From NCBI GenBank assembly GCA_963822955.1, contig CAWGJS010000004.1, positions 1-64,000 of the forward strand: 64,000 nt of DNA, in the 5' to 3' direction. A program made the translations under genes and the position numbers. Shown one piece after another: positions 25,767 through 34,269 of this stretch. The notes under the pieces were generated by a model, which saw nothing but the letters and a program-made list of their open reading frames with translations, did not search any database and was not told the DNA's origin. The stretch's first letter is position 1; each line of letters starts with the position of its first letter. The DNA comes from JAJYUU01 sp963822955 (lineage in GTDB: Bacteria > Actinomycetota > Actinomycetes > Streptosporangiales > Streptosporangiaceae).

Positions 25767-26780
25767 ATGCTTATCGAGCAATTCGACGCGAAGACCGACG
25801 ACGACCGGCTGGCAGCCTGCCACGAGATAACTGTGTCTGGGCATGCCGAGGACGACCCGAACGTGCCCGAGGTCACCTGGCGGCGCTTCCAAGCCTGGTG
25901 GCGTTACGGATTCGCGAGCGAGCCCGCCGAAACCTGGCTCGCCACCGACGATGACGATCAGCCGATCGGCTGCTACCTGCTATGGCTGCCGGAGAGGGAG
26001 AACCGGCAGAACGCATTTATCGCCCTCAGTGTCGCGCGGGCCCGCCGGCGCCAAGGCCTCGGTACGGCGCTGGTCGGGCATGCCGCCGGCCAGGCCGAGC
26101 AGGCCGGCCGGACGCTCCTGATGTCGGACACCCGGGTTGGCGCTCCTGGCACCGCATTCGCGCAGGCCCGCGGGGCGCGAGCAGGCATCCAGGAAGTGCG
26201 CCGGGTACTCGGCGTCGACGCAGACCTGCTTGCCCGGGTTGCTGGCCTGCGTGCCAGTGCGGAGCAGCATGCCCACGGGTACAGCCTGCGATCTTGGTCC
26301 GGGGTGACGCCAGATGGCTTGCTCGAGCAGGCGAGCGGGTTGCACGACGCGATGGAGGACGCCCCGCACGACGCCTCGTTCGAGCCGTTGCGCTGGGACG
26401 CCGATCGCCTGCGGAAGGAAGAACAGCAGGACATCGAGGCCGGCATGCGGATCAACTCGGTTGCCGCGCTGGCGAACGCCACCGGCGAGATGGCCGCGCT
26501 CACGCAGGTCTACGTCGACCCGGACCAGGCCGACTGGGGCTACCAGGGCCTCACCGCGGTGACCAGGGCACACCGCGGACACCGGCTGGGGATGCTGGTC
26601 AAGACCGCGATGCTGCAGCGACTCAGCGAACTCCAACCCCGGATCAGCGCAATCGAGACCGGCAACGCGGCATCCAACCAGTACATGATCGCGGTGAATG
26701 AGCAGCTCGGCTTCCGGGTTACTGACACGTTCCAGAACTGGGAGATCGAGATCGCGGCAGCCCGCAAGCTGGCGGGCTAG
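25767..26780 (+). CDS. Two-domain GNAT N-acetyltransferase
   Basis: The 337-residue protein has two GNAT folds in tandem, as in mycothiol synthase-like and related actinobacterial proteins. Domain 1 carries the acetyl-CoA loop ARARRRQGLGTALVGHA near 93-109. Domain 2 has TRAHRGHRLGMLVKTAML near 267-284 and the closing NQYMIAVNEQLGFRVTDTF. Both acetyl-CoA loops follow the R/Q-x-x-G-x-G/A pattern, domain 2 more loosely. A specific substrate cannot be read from the sequence. It is part of the segment flanked by the decayed recombinases. Confidence 0.82.
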   Translation: MLIEQFDAKTDDDRLAACHEITVSGHAEDDPNVPEVTWRRFQAWWRYGFASEPAETWLATDDDDQPIGCYLLWLPERENRQNAFIALSVARARRRQGLGTALVGHAAGQAEQAGRTLLMSDTRVGAPGTAFAQARGARAGIQEVRRVLGVDADLLARVAGLRASAEQHAHGYSLRSWSGVTPDGLLEQASGLHDAMEDAPHDASFEPLRWDADRLRKEEQQDIEAGMRINSVAALANATGEMAALTQVYVDPDQADWGYQGLTAVTRAHRGHRLGMLVKTAMLQRLSELQPRISAIETGNAASNQYMIAVNEQLGFRVTDTFQNWEIEIAAARKLAG

Positions 26781-26842
26781 CGGGCAGATACGCCAGATCC
26801 TCCACCGGTCCACCTCGGCGGACCGGCATGGCTGGCGAGCAC

Positions 26843-27759
26843 TTACCGGGCAGCCCCCGCGACGTAGGCGGCGACGATGTAGGTGGCATGCCGGTCCAGG
26901 GATGTCCGGGCCCGGTCGTATCTCATGGTGGTACGCGGGTCGGCGTGGGAGGCCGCTTCCTGCACGTCGCGCAGCGGCACCCCGCATCCAGCGCCGCGGT
27001 GATAAATGCGTGCCTGAGCGTGTGCGGCCCGACTTTCTTGGTGATCCCAGCCTGCCGGGCGATCCGGCGGACGATCCGCCCAGCGCCATGGCGGTCCAGC
27101 CGCCGCCCAGCGGCAGCCAGGAAGATGGGCCCTTCCATGCGCTCGCCGGTCGCCAGATCGATTGCCCGGGCAGTGCGCGGCGCGAGCGGGATGGTGACGA
27201 CCTTGCCGCCCTTGCGGGTGATCACCAAGGTGCGGTGGCCGCGCTCGATGCCGAGCGCCTCGATGTCGGCGTTCGTGGCTTCGGAGACGCGCAGCCCGTT
27301 GAGGGCCAGCAGGGAGATCAGCGCATGCTCGACTGGCGGGCCGAGCCCAGCGGCGACTAGCAGCGCACGGAGCTCGTTAGGGTCCAGGCCGGTGGCGTGG
27401 GACTCATAATCCAGGCGGGGCCGCCGCACATGCGCGGCGGGCGAGTGATCGAGTAGTTCTTCCTCGACCGCGTACCGGTAGAACCCGGCGACGGTGCACA
27501 GCCGCCGCGTTATGGTGGCCCGGGCGCGGCCGCGGGCTTCCAGATCGCGGCCGAAGAACTCGATGTCCGCGCGGCGGGCCTGGAACAGGCGGAGCTGGTG
27601 CTGCTGGCACCAGCTGGCGAACTGCCGCAGGTCCAGCTCGTACGCCTGACGGGTCAGGCCGCTGTAAGCGGCGAGGAACCCGGCTAATGCCAGCCGCTCC
27701 GTATTGGTGAAGACGGGCGCGACCGGGACGAGGGCAGCGGACGGGGTCGTGGTGGCCAT
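26843..27759 (-). pseudogene. Decayed tyrosine recombinase, copy 2
   Basis: The first 280 or so codons are open and include LNGLRVSEAT, TRKGGKVV and HTLRHAFITAALDAG. A one-base deletion near 26985 relative to copy 1 then shifts the frame, so that the conserved LRDVQEAASHADPRTTMRYD and the end AAYVAGAAR lie in another frame. The His and Tyr of the active site are thereby lost from the main product. Start ATG 27759 has GGAGG about six bases upstream. Same orientation and family as the copy at 22071-22987, and each copy is broken at a different place. Confidence 0.85.
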
Positions 27760-27880
27760 CGGGCACCTCCGGGGTACGGGCTGAGACCCCGAAGCTGGGC
27801 CAGCTGAGGCCCCAGCAAATGACGAGAAGCCCCACGGTAAGACAGCCGCGGCCATCACACCAGGTCACCGCACGCGCGTC
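26843..27880 (-). repeat. Dispersed direct repeat, copy 2 (recombinase gene plus leader)
   Basis: This is the second copy of the repeat seen at 22071-23100. Its leader contains GCTGAGACCCC at 27780-27790 and GCTGAGGCCCC at 27803-27813, again 23 bases apart. The two copies bracket about 3.7 kb holding a sulfotransferase, a transposase remnant, a P-loop protein and a GNAT protein. Confidence 0.7.
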
Positions 27881-28240
27881 ACGGATGTGCGCCCGTTGCC
27901 AAGCACCGCTCCCGAGCGCCGAATCCGTGCGGCTAGGGCTGTGGGTGACCGCGTTTACGATCGCGCTCAGATCGTCCAGTTCCTTGCGCATTGCCCCAGC
28001 GGGGTTCCGCGCTGTGACAGCATTCCTGGCGTTGCCGGTCACTGGCTCGCTGGTGTCCGACGGGCAACTGATACCAGCGCTGGTCACGGTCAGCGGGCAC
28101 GGGAACGGACGGTTGTCGGCGGGGCGCGGCGGGTGTGACCTTCAGCGGTAAGCGGCGTGGTTCTCACGGCGCGATCTGGCGCGCGCCGCTTCGGTCGAGG
28201 ATCCGGTGCGGGCCGAGGGTCGCCTTGACGGAGGATGCGT
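27881..28240. other. Gene-free stretch
   Basis: About 360 bases between the end of the recombinase repeat and the VOC gene. Short open frames exist on both strands, but none has a ribosome site or recognisable content. No strong hairpin was seen. Confidence 0.45.
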
Positions 28241-28597
28241 TCAGTACTTGATGCGGAAGTTCCCGATGAGGGTGATCTTGTTGCCGTCGGGATCGGTGAT
28301 GGCGGACAGCTGCACGTCCTTGTTCACTGTTTCGACCGGTCCTGGGGCTATGCCCCTCCCGGAGAGATCGGCGATGTGCTGATTCAAGTCGTCCACCGCG
28401 AAGTTCAACAGGGCTGAACCGGCGCGGCCGGCGTCGAAGGTGACCTGCACCCAGCCGCTGTCGGCCACCCGCCATTCGACGAGGTGGCCCTCCATTGGCA
28501 GGTTGTCGGCGGGACGGCCGAAGAAACGCTCGTACCAAGCGTGGGCAGCTTCGAAGTCGGCCACCGGGACGACGGCGAGAACATGATCGATGGACAT
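28241..28597 (-). CDS. VOC family (glyoxalase/bleomycin-resistance-like) protein
   Basis: This 118-residue protein has the single-domain vicinal-oxygen-chelate fold: MSIDHVLAVVPVADFEAAHAWYERFF at the start, then HLVEWRVADSGWVQVTFD and a second half ending ITDPDGNKITLIGNF. The first-half metal position HVLA is present. It is the last gene of an ArsR-SRPBCC-VOC operon, 45 bases after the SRPBCC gene. A detoxification or binding role is likely, but the ligand is unknown. Confidence 0.85.
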   Translation of the reverse strand: MSIDHVLAVVPVADFEAAHAWYERFFGRPADNLPMEGHLVEWRVADSGWVQVTFDAGRAGSALLNFAVDDLNQHIADLSGRGIAPGPVETVNKDVQLSAITDPDGNKITLIGNFRIKY

Positions 28598-28642
28598 GGT
28601 TTGGTTCCTCCAGGGTCGGGACGGGTCGTTGTTGCCCGGCGG

Positions 28643-29098
28643 TCAGGCATCTGGCCGGTTCCTCAGCTCTGCGCCTAGGGCGTCGAGCCAGTCGCTGGTT
28701 CCCTGCTCCCGCCAGGCCGGCTGCTCGTGGCCGTCGAGGAAGGCCCCGTGCTCGGTGAGGACCAGTCGGGTGCTGTCGCCGTCGGGAGTGAGCTCGACCG
28801 TCGTGAGTGACACGGTCACCACGTTCTCCCCTACGGAAAGGGTCGAGGTGTAGGCGATTCGCTGGTCGGCCACGATGTCGTGGTAGTGCGACTCGAACGT
28901 CAGGACCTGGCCGTCGGGGTTGCGGCCGCGGTTCACCTCCCGGCCGCCGACGCGGAAGTCGAGTTCGTGCGGGCCGCTCGGGGAGAACCAGCGGGCCTTG
29001 GCGGCCGGATCGGCCCACGCCGCGAACACCCGACCGGTAGACGTGTCATAGACGCGCTCAAGGCTGAAGGTGGAATGGATGACACAGCGGTCGGTCAT
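28643..29098 (-). CDS. SRPBCC (AHSA1/START-like) ligand-binding protein
   Basis: At 151 residues it has the AHSA1 pattern: IHSTFSLERVYDTSTGRVFAAWADPAAKARWFSP in the first strand and helices, VGGREVNRG in the middle, and HEQPAWREQGTSDWLDALGAEL in the long C-terminal helix. These proteins bind a hydrophobic ligand in a deep cavity. Start at 29098 overlaps the arsR stop by four bases, so translation is coupled to the regulator. This regulator-SRPBCC pairing is very common in actinomycetes. Confidence 0.88.
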   Translation of the reverse strand: MTDRCVIHSTFSLERVYDTSTGRVFAAWADPAAKARWFSPSGPHELDFRVGGREVNRGRNPDGQVLTFESHYHDIVADQRIAYTSTLSVGENVVTVSLTTVELTPDGDSTRLVLTEHGAFLDGHEQPAWREQGTSDWLDALGAELRNRPDA

Positions 29099-29466
29099 GG
29101 TGTGCTCCTTGGCTCTGGCGATTCGGGTGCTCTGGGTGATTCGGGCTGCTCGGCCAGGTAGTCGCCGAGCTGGTCGAGGCGTTGCTCCCACGCCGTGCGC
29201 TGGGCGGCGATCCAGTCCTCGGCCAGGCGCAATGCCTCGGGGTCTATGCGGCAGGTGCGGACCCTGCCGGTCTTCTCGGATCGGACCAGGCTGGACGCCT
29301 CAAGCACGCCGAGGTGTTGCATCACCGCGGGCAGCGACATGGCCAGGGGCTGCGCGAGATCACTCACTGAGGCTGGACCGCGGATCAGGCGCTCGACCAG
29401 GTTCCGCCGCGTCGGGTCGGCGAGCGCCTGGAACACTCGGTCAAGCGTCCCAGAATAGTTAAGCAT
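29095..29466 (-). CDS. ArsR family transcriptional regulator
   Basis: This 123-residue winged-helix protein opens LDRVFQALADPTRRNLVERL and has the recognition helix SLPAVMQHLGVLEASSLV and the wing RSEKTGRVRTCRIDPEAL. It lacks the metal-binding cysteines of true ArsR/SmtB sensors, which fits the SRPBCC-linked subgroup. It leads the ArsR-SRPBCC-VOC operon. The mRNA appears leaderless, and a palindrome covers the start codon, so the protein probably represses its own operon. Confidence 0.9.
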   Translation of the reverse strand: MLNYSGTLDRVFQALADPTRRNLVERLIRGPASVSDLAQPLAMSLPAVMQHLGVLEASSLVRSEKTGRVRTCRIDPEALRLAEDWIAAQRTAWEQRLDQLGDYLAEQPESPRAPESPEPRSTP

Positions 29467-29503
29467 ATGCCTAAGTATAGGTTTTCGGGGCGCTGACAGT
29501 CAA
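29459..29503 (-). promoter_or_regulatory. Leaderless promoter and overlapping operator of the arsR operon
   Basis: On the minus strand TTGACT (29503-29498) and TATACT (29479-29474) are separated by 18 bases, a near-ideal promoter. The ATG at 29466 lies seven bases after the -10, so transcription should begin at or next to the start codon. TTAAGCATATGCCTAA (29459-29474), a 16-bp palindrome with one mismatched pair, covers the -10 edge and the start codon, the expected place for a repressor site. Confidence 0.65.
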
Positions 29504-30082
29504 GTGATGTGTTAACTATCGCTCAGTAGCTGACGAGGCGAACGTCCGCGGCGAGCACGATTGCGCTGCGCATCTTTTCCGGCCTGGCCTGTCCCGCGCG
29601 GTTCCTGGTAGCACAGTTTCGCTTCGTCCCACGCCGTGACTTCCAGACCTGAATGACGCGGTTCGCCCGCGCTCTGTGGCGCTATCCGGTGGGTGCCCGG
29701 CTCACTGGCGCGGGCACCCACATGCGCCGGGCCAGATGCACTCGACGGAGCAGCGCGACGTGGGCGGCCGGAGACTAGCGGCGAGATTCCGCTGCGCCGG
29801 TGATTCGCCGTGCCACAGCGCTCGCCGGCGTAATCGACCGAGCCTTATCGCCGGCCACGAACCCGAGGCTAACGCGCACATAACTTCCCATTCTGCGGCG
29901 ACGGACGCCGTCACTTGATGGACCACGAAACCGCGTCTAACGGCGGGTAGGCGCGCGCATGACCAGCGATCCGGTAGGACTCGTCAACGCCCGGAGTGGC
30001 CGAGCCGCGTTGCATGAATATTCATGACCGTCCGGCGTGCCCGACCCTCGCTCATGCCGCGGGTCGCGTGCCATAGTGCGTG
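29504..30082. other. Gene-free stretch upstream of the arsR promoter
   Basis: About 580 bases with no gene I can support. Open frames on both strands lack ribosome sites and family resemblance. There is no clear repeat. It is the longest silent gap in the 20-30 kb part. Confidence 0.5.
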
Positions 30083-30604
30083 TCACAGTGGGGTGAGGAT
30101 CATGAGTATCTCATCGCGGTCGTCACCTGGGGCAAGCCGGAGCGCACCGGGCCAACGGCCAGTCATTGTCCAGCCGAGCCGGGTGTAGAAGTGCTCCAGG
30201 CCGGTCCCGCCGCGTACGGCGAGGCGAAGTTGCTCCAGGCCCATCTCAGATCGCGCGACCTGGCTGGCGTGCACCATCAGGGCACTTCCGATCCCCTGGC
30301 CGCGGGAAGAAGGAAGGCTCTGGAGATGGCTGATGGTGCCCCAATGGGCGATGAGCGGGCTCGGATTGCGCTGGATGTGCACCCAGCCGGCCAAGGTATC
30401 GCCGGTCCGCGCGGTGAGGAGCCGGCTGCATTCAGGGCTGAGGCCAGCGAAGAGCTTGTCAGCGACCGGTGCGACGTGGGTGATATCGACAGGAAGAAAT
30501 GGGAACCCGACCGCACCTCCAGCGTTGCTCACCAGGATCCAGCATTCGATAAGTTCCCGTCTCAGGCCAGGGGTGACCTGCTCCGGGCTGGTTATCTGGC
30601 TCAT
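30083..30604 (-). CDS. GNAT family N-acetyltransferase
   Basis: About 173 residues: HWGTISHLQSLPSSRGQGIGSALMVHA carries the acetyl-CoA-binding Q/RxxGxG/A motif, and GLEHFYTRLGWTMTGRW is the final strand. The frame extends to 30757, but the first 51 codons do not look like coding sequence, so ATG 30604 is used. TATTGA stands seven bases before it, compatible with a leaderless start. Substrate not predictable. It stands apart from its neighbours. Confidence 0.75.
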   Translation of the reverse strand: MSQITSPEQVTPGLRRELIECWILVSNAGGAVGFPFLPVDITHVAPVADKLFAGLSPECSRLLTARTGDTLAGWVHIQRNPSPLIAHWGTISHLQSLPSSRGQGIGSALMVHASQVARSEMGLEQLRLAVRGGTGLEHFYTRLGWTMTGRWPGALRLAPGDDRDEILMILTPL

Positions 30605-30832
30605 CAACGGATCAATACGCTCGCCCACCCAGGAAGTCTGCCAGGCCGCCACGTCAAGCTGCAGGTACCGTCCGCATTTGCCGAGTGGTGTGCCTTCGGT
30701 CAGCGGTCTTCTCGGTGGGGTGAGTTGCCCGCGAGTCGCCTTCGGGCTGCCTCGCATCGCGGGACTGACGGCCTTGCCGGGTCGCCTGATGTGTTGCCCT
30801 CGCCGTTCGAGGTTGTCCGTCCTATGGGTGTC

Positions 30833-31393
30833 TCAGCTCGGCCCGCGGGCCTGTCGCCGCCGCCCGCGTAGCCGATCGCTGAGCTCGCGGGCAATCTCCC
30901 GGTCGGCGTCCCGCTGGGCGATTGCCTGCCGCTTGTCGAAGGACCGCCGGCCGCGCGCCAGGGCGATCTCCGCCTTTGCCCAGCCGTCCTGGAAGTACAG
31001 CGACAGCGGCACGAGGGTGACGCCGGCCTCGCCCAGCCTCGCGATGATCTTGTCGATCTCGCTGCGGTGCATGAGCAGCTTGCGGCTCCGCCGGGGCTGG
31101 CCGAGGGCGCGGGTGCCGTGGCGGCCGTACGCGTGCTCGGGGATGTGCAGCCCGTGGAGCATCAGCTCGCCGTCGTGCTCGTGGACGAACGCTCCGGCCA
31201 GCGATGCGTGGCCGGCGCGCAGGGACTTCACCTCGCTGCCGACCAGGACTATCCCGGCCTCATACGTCTTGAGAATCGCGTAGTCACGCCGGGCCCGCCT
31301 ATTGGAGGCGATGGACCTGCGGCCTGGTTGCCTGGACGCGGTAACCGTGACCTCCTCGTCAATCCCGTCGGTCCGCTCGGCGGCGCCGGGCAC
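30833..31393 (-). CDS. smpB: SsrA-binding protein SmpB
   Basis: This is the partner of tmRNA in ribosome rescue. The OB-fold core begins IASNRRARRDYAILKTYEAGIVLVGSEVKSLR, followed by GELMLHGLHIPEHAY and DRDADREIARELSDR near the C-terminal helix that enters the decoding centre. The length fits SmpB if translation begins at or after the GTG at 31393; the frame is open to 31456. An excellent AGGAGG lies close to the natural N-terminus (VTVTASRQPGRRS), yet no ATG, GTG or TTG follows it in frame, so the start is uncertain. No ssrA gene is visible nearby. Confidence 0.9.
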   Translation of the reverse strand: MPGAAERTDGIDEEVTVTASRQPGRRSIASNRRARRDYAILKTYEAGIVLVGSEVKSLRAGHASLAGAFVHEHDGELMLHGLHIPEHAYGRHGTRALGQPRRSRKLLMHRSEIDKIIARLGEAGVTLVPLSLYFQDGWAKAEIALARGRRSFDKRQAIAQRDADREIARELSDRLRGRRRQARGPS

Positions 31394-31456
31394 CCTGCGG
31401 CCCTGGCCGACATGGGAACGGTACCGGGCGAGCGGCCCGGCGAGGTGCCCCACCAC

Positions 31457-32112
31457 GGTGATGATCTCGCCGGTTAACCGGCACGGGCTGAGGCTGCGCG
31501 CGCTTCGCCGCCAGCGCGCCTGGCGGCAACCTGACGTGACCGACGAGCACGTGACGGATCTTGGCCACCGGGTAAATGCGTTGCCGCCTGTGAGCGTGCA
31601 GTCCTACCGCGGCCGCGCCGCGCGGCAAGGAATGTCCGCTGTATCAGGAAGGAGGAGCCCGCGATGTTCGCTCATCGTCAGACGCCTCCAAGTGTTGCTC
31701 TCTAGCAATCCTGGAGACGCACTGCGGTGCCTTCTAACCAGGACGAGGCGCGGCAGAAGGCGGACTGAACAAGACCTAACTCGGTGTCCGCTCCTGCAGG
31801 TTGGGATACCAAAGCAGCGCCGATCGACGTTGCCAGGGAGAGGGTCAGCGAGGCCTGGGCAGGGGCAACAACTGTGGGCCGTGTGGCCGCTGGAGCCCCA
31901 CAGCGGCGAAACCGCCGAGAATCACTGTTCTTGCAGAAAGGCTCACGCGCTGCATTCCGGCGTAGGCGTCCACAGACTGTGCGTAACTTGTCAACACCCC
32001 TGGTCATAGGTATGACGGTGTCCACAGCTGTGTGGGGGAGGCTCGCTTCGTGACCAGCCATCGCACGATGATCCGTTCTGTTACACGGCCGCTGGACCGT
32101 GGCGCTGCGAGG
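31457..32112. other. Gene-free stretch with DnaA-box-like sites
   Basis: No supportable gene lies here. Three sequences resembling the actinobacterial DnaA box TTGTCCACA occur within 61 bases: GCGTCCACA (31966-31974), TTGTCAACA (31988-31996) and GTGTCCACA (32018-32026). A palindrome and the parA cassette follow. An origin function is possible but unproven. Confidence 0.35.
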
Positions 32113-32144
32113 TGCAGTAATGCAGTAGTTACTGCATTACTGCA
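32113..32144. repeat. 32-bp palindrome upstream of parA (candidate centromere/operator)
   Basis: Two 16-base arms, TGCAGTAATGCAGTAG and TTACTGCATTACTGCA, are inverted copies with one mismatch at the centre. Each arm is itself two units of TGCAGTAR. The 11-mer GCAGTAATGCA inside it recurs at the end of the small partner gene at 33306. Repeated short units near a parA operon are the classic form of a parS/parC site. Confidence 0.6.
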
Positions 32145-32347
32145 GCCGAGAGAACGAGGCGGCGCACGGTTCGCTGCGTTTGCCTCGAGTAGCCTGCTCC
32201 TCGCCTGCACGGGCCTGTTTCCATGCGGGTCACCACCACCCCGAGGAGACGTCCCGCAGTGTTAACCCACAGTTCTCGCCAGTGCACCGCGTGCCAACGT
32301 TGCCTGCACGGCTACCCAACCCCGTCAGACGCTGCGATACTGCCCAG

Positions 32348-33022
32348 GTGAGGGGGCTGAGAGTCGCCCTGGCTAACCTCAAGCCGGGCACGGGCAAGAC
32401 CACGTCAGCGGTCTGGCTGGCCCATGTTTTTGCGCAAGCCGGGAACAGCGTGCTCCTGGTCGACGCTGACCCCTCCGGCAGTGCTCTGGAATGGTCCGAT
32501 CTCGCGTATATGGACCCGCGGCTAACGCCGTCGGAGGCGGCGTTCCCGTTCCGCATCGTGGCTCTGCCCTCCCGCGAACTGCACCGCCGGGTGCCCGAGA
32601 TCGCCCAGGCTGATGACGTGGTGATCATCGACACCCCACAACTGGAGGACCACCCAGGCATCGCCCGGTCGGCGCTGCGGTATGCCGATGAGATCCTGAT
32701 CCCGTGTGCACCGAGCCCCATAGAGATCAACCGCACCACACCAGTGCGCGACGAGATCAACGAAATCAGCGCGGTGCGTGATAGGCCTGTCCGCTCAGCC
32801 GTGCTACTGAACCGCTGCATCGCACGGGCGCACTCTACAAACGACGCCCGACAGGCGCTAGAGCGGCTCGGTTATGACGTGCTGGAGACCGCAGTACCCC
32901 GGCTAGAGGTCTACGCTCAGAGCTTCGGCATGCCCATTAGACATCCCGGCCGTGATGTCTGGCACGACGTGGCCCGCGAACTCATCGACCGGTGCCTTCC
33001 CCTCCACGCAGCGCGGATATGA
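32348..33022 (+). CDS. ParA family partition ATPase
   Basis: About 224 residues. The deviant Walker A is LKPGTGKTTSAVWLA near the N-terminus, Walker A-prime is LLVDADPSGSALEWSDLA and Walker B is DVVIIDTPQLEDHPG. The signature lysine that precedes the glycines is present, as needed for ParA dimerisation. GTG at 32348 is used because GATACT ends six bases upstream, the spacing of a leaderless transcript; longer in-frame starts go through low-quality sequence. It overlaps a small ribbon-helix-helix gene by four bases. Together they look like a plasmid-type segregation pair now in a chromosomal setting. Confidence 0.85.
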   Translation: MRGLRVALANLKPGTGKTTSAVWLAHVFAQAGNSVLLVDADPSGSALEWSDLAYMDPRLTPSEAAFPFRIVALPSRELHRRVPEIAQADDVVIIDTPQLEDHPGIARSALRYADEILIPCAPSPIEINRTTPVRDEINEISAVRDRPVRSAVLLNRCIARAHSTNDARQALERLGYDVLETAVPRLEVYAQSFGMPIRHPGRDVWHDVARELIDRCLPLHAARI

Positions 33023-33312
33023 GCACACAGCGGGAGCAGCGCCAGGCGCAGATGACAGCAGCCGCTGCGAGGCGTGCAGAACCTGATGCACGACCGCCAG
33101 GCCGGACTGCGATCCGGTCGAAACCAGTCAGGATTACCCTGGACCTGAGCCCCGAACTCTATCGACAGCTAACCCAGTGGGCCGCTTCGGCCGCGATAGC
33201 GCTCGATGTGCCCCGGGTGGCCCTGGCGGACGCTGTACGCGCGATGATCCGGGCCACGGCCGAGACTCCCGACAAAGCTCTCGAGCTATTGCGTCACGAG
33301 CGAGAGCAGTAA
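33019..33312 (+). CDS. Ribbon-helix-helix partner of ParA
   Basis: The 97-residue protein has a basic N-terminus (MSTQREQRQAQMTAAAARRAE) and a C-terminal ribbon-helix-helix: KPVRITLDLSPELYRQLTQW followed by a second helix LADAVRAMIRATAETP. Small RHH proteins take the place of ParB in many ParA operons, binding the centromere and stimulating the ATPase with their N-terminal arm. The ATG overlaps the parA stop (ATGA). Its stop codon lies inside the 11-mer GCAGTAATGCA that also builds the palindrome upstream of parA. Confidence 0.75.
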   Translation: MSTQREQRQAQMTAAAARRAEPDARPPGRTAIRSKPVRITLDLSPELYRQLTQWAASAAIALDVPRVALADAVRAMIRATAETPDKALELLRHEREQ

Positions 33313-33316
33313 TGCA
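33306..33316 (+). repeat. Downstream copy of the parA-linked 11-mer
   Basis: GCAGTAATGCA here is identical to 32114-32124 within the 32-bp palindrome. It spans the stop codon of the RHH gene, so the parA cassette is flanked on both sides by the motif. The rest of the gap to 33610 holds no gene I can support. Confidence 0.5.
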
Positions 33317-33610
33317 CCTAGCGCCGGGTGATCAGCGGCCAGTAACGGAGCCAGAGGGACCAGCAAGCCCCTAGGAAACTGCATCCGTCCTGGCCGCCGA
33401 GCGATCAGGCATAAGGGCGGGCGCTCCGTTGCGGCGCTCTGCCCGGCATGGTCCGAAGGGAAACGGCGTGTCGAGCCTGGACCGGTCGGCCGGGTTGCAC
33501 CCTTCTTGCGCCTTATGGAGCGGACGGCGAGACTGGCTTGGCCGGTCTGGCGCGCCTAGCCCGGGCCGCGCGGAATCAACGACCGGCGCATTGTGGATGG
33601 GGAATCGGGC

Positions 33611-33985
33611 ATGCGGTACGCATTGGGCGCTGGGGCGGCTCTGCTCGCGGCAATGTCAACTGCGGTCGGCTGTAGCAATAACGTCGGGGCTCCGACAGTC
33701 GTTGGAAAAGCGAGCGGCATGCTCCTCTTTGGCGGACCCGGACCAGTCCGGCCGGTGCCGGGCCAGGTGGTAGCCGTCAACTCTGCGGGAACGCAGTCTC
33801 AGGTGAGCGTGGAAGACGACGGCCGATTCAGCCTGTCTCTGCCGCCCGGCAGCTATCAGCTCAGCGGGTCCAGCCCCAAGGTAACGCTGAACGGATCCCC
33901 CGTGCAGTGCAGCGCGGCCCGCCCGGTGCGGATCACCGCCCACCGGATCACGCGGGGCATCAAGGTCACCTGCTCACTCATCTAG
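33611..33985 (+). CDS. Small lipoprotein with a carboxypeptidase-regulatory-like domain
   Basis: This 124-residue precursor has a lipoprotein signal: ALGAGAALLAAMSTAVGC, with the lipobox cysteine near residue 21. The mature part has PVPGQVVAVNSAGTQSQVSV and GRFSLSLPPGSYQLSG, the pattern of carboxypeptidase-regulatory-like (CNA-B/transthyretin-like) beta sandwiches. Two further cysteines near the C-terminus may form a disulfide. It should be anchored on the outer face of the membrane. Start at 33611 rather than 33593 gives a normal signal peptide. Function unknown. Confidence 0.65.
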   Translation: MRYALGAGAALLAAMSTAVGCSNNVGAPTVVGKASGMLLFGGPGPVRPVPGQVVAVNSAGTQSQVSVEDDGRFSLSLPPGSYQLSGSSPKVTLNGSPVQCSAARPVRITAHRITRGIKVTCSLI

Positions 33986-34269
33986 CACGGCGGTGATTCG
34001 AGCGGATTGCGGTCAACGGTCAGATTCAAACCATCACCCCACAGTCGGCTGGATGCCCTGTGAGCGTCCGGAAGCGCGCGCCGCGAACCTTGGCCACCTT
34101 TCGGTCAGGTGTCAGGCGGCCGAAGGCTGCACTTCGATTTGGTATCGGCCCGCGCACAGTCCTAGCCTGAGCGGTCAGCGGTTACCCGCCGGGATGCGAT
34201 GCATGCGGCGTAGCAATACGGCGCGCAGCAAGGAGTGGCGGTGCAGTACGTGATCGCGTCAGGTGGCTG

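Noticed and set aside
27404..28087. A long frame across the start of recombinase copy 2 and its leader
   Set aside because: It runs out of frame with the recombinase and has no ribosome site or recognisable content in the upstream part.
30800..32100. tmRNA (ssrA) gene near smpB
   Set aside because: I looked for the conserved tRNA-like ends and a tag-peptide frame on both sides of smpB and found none.
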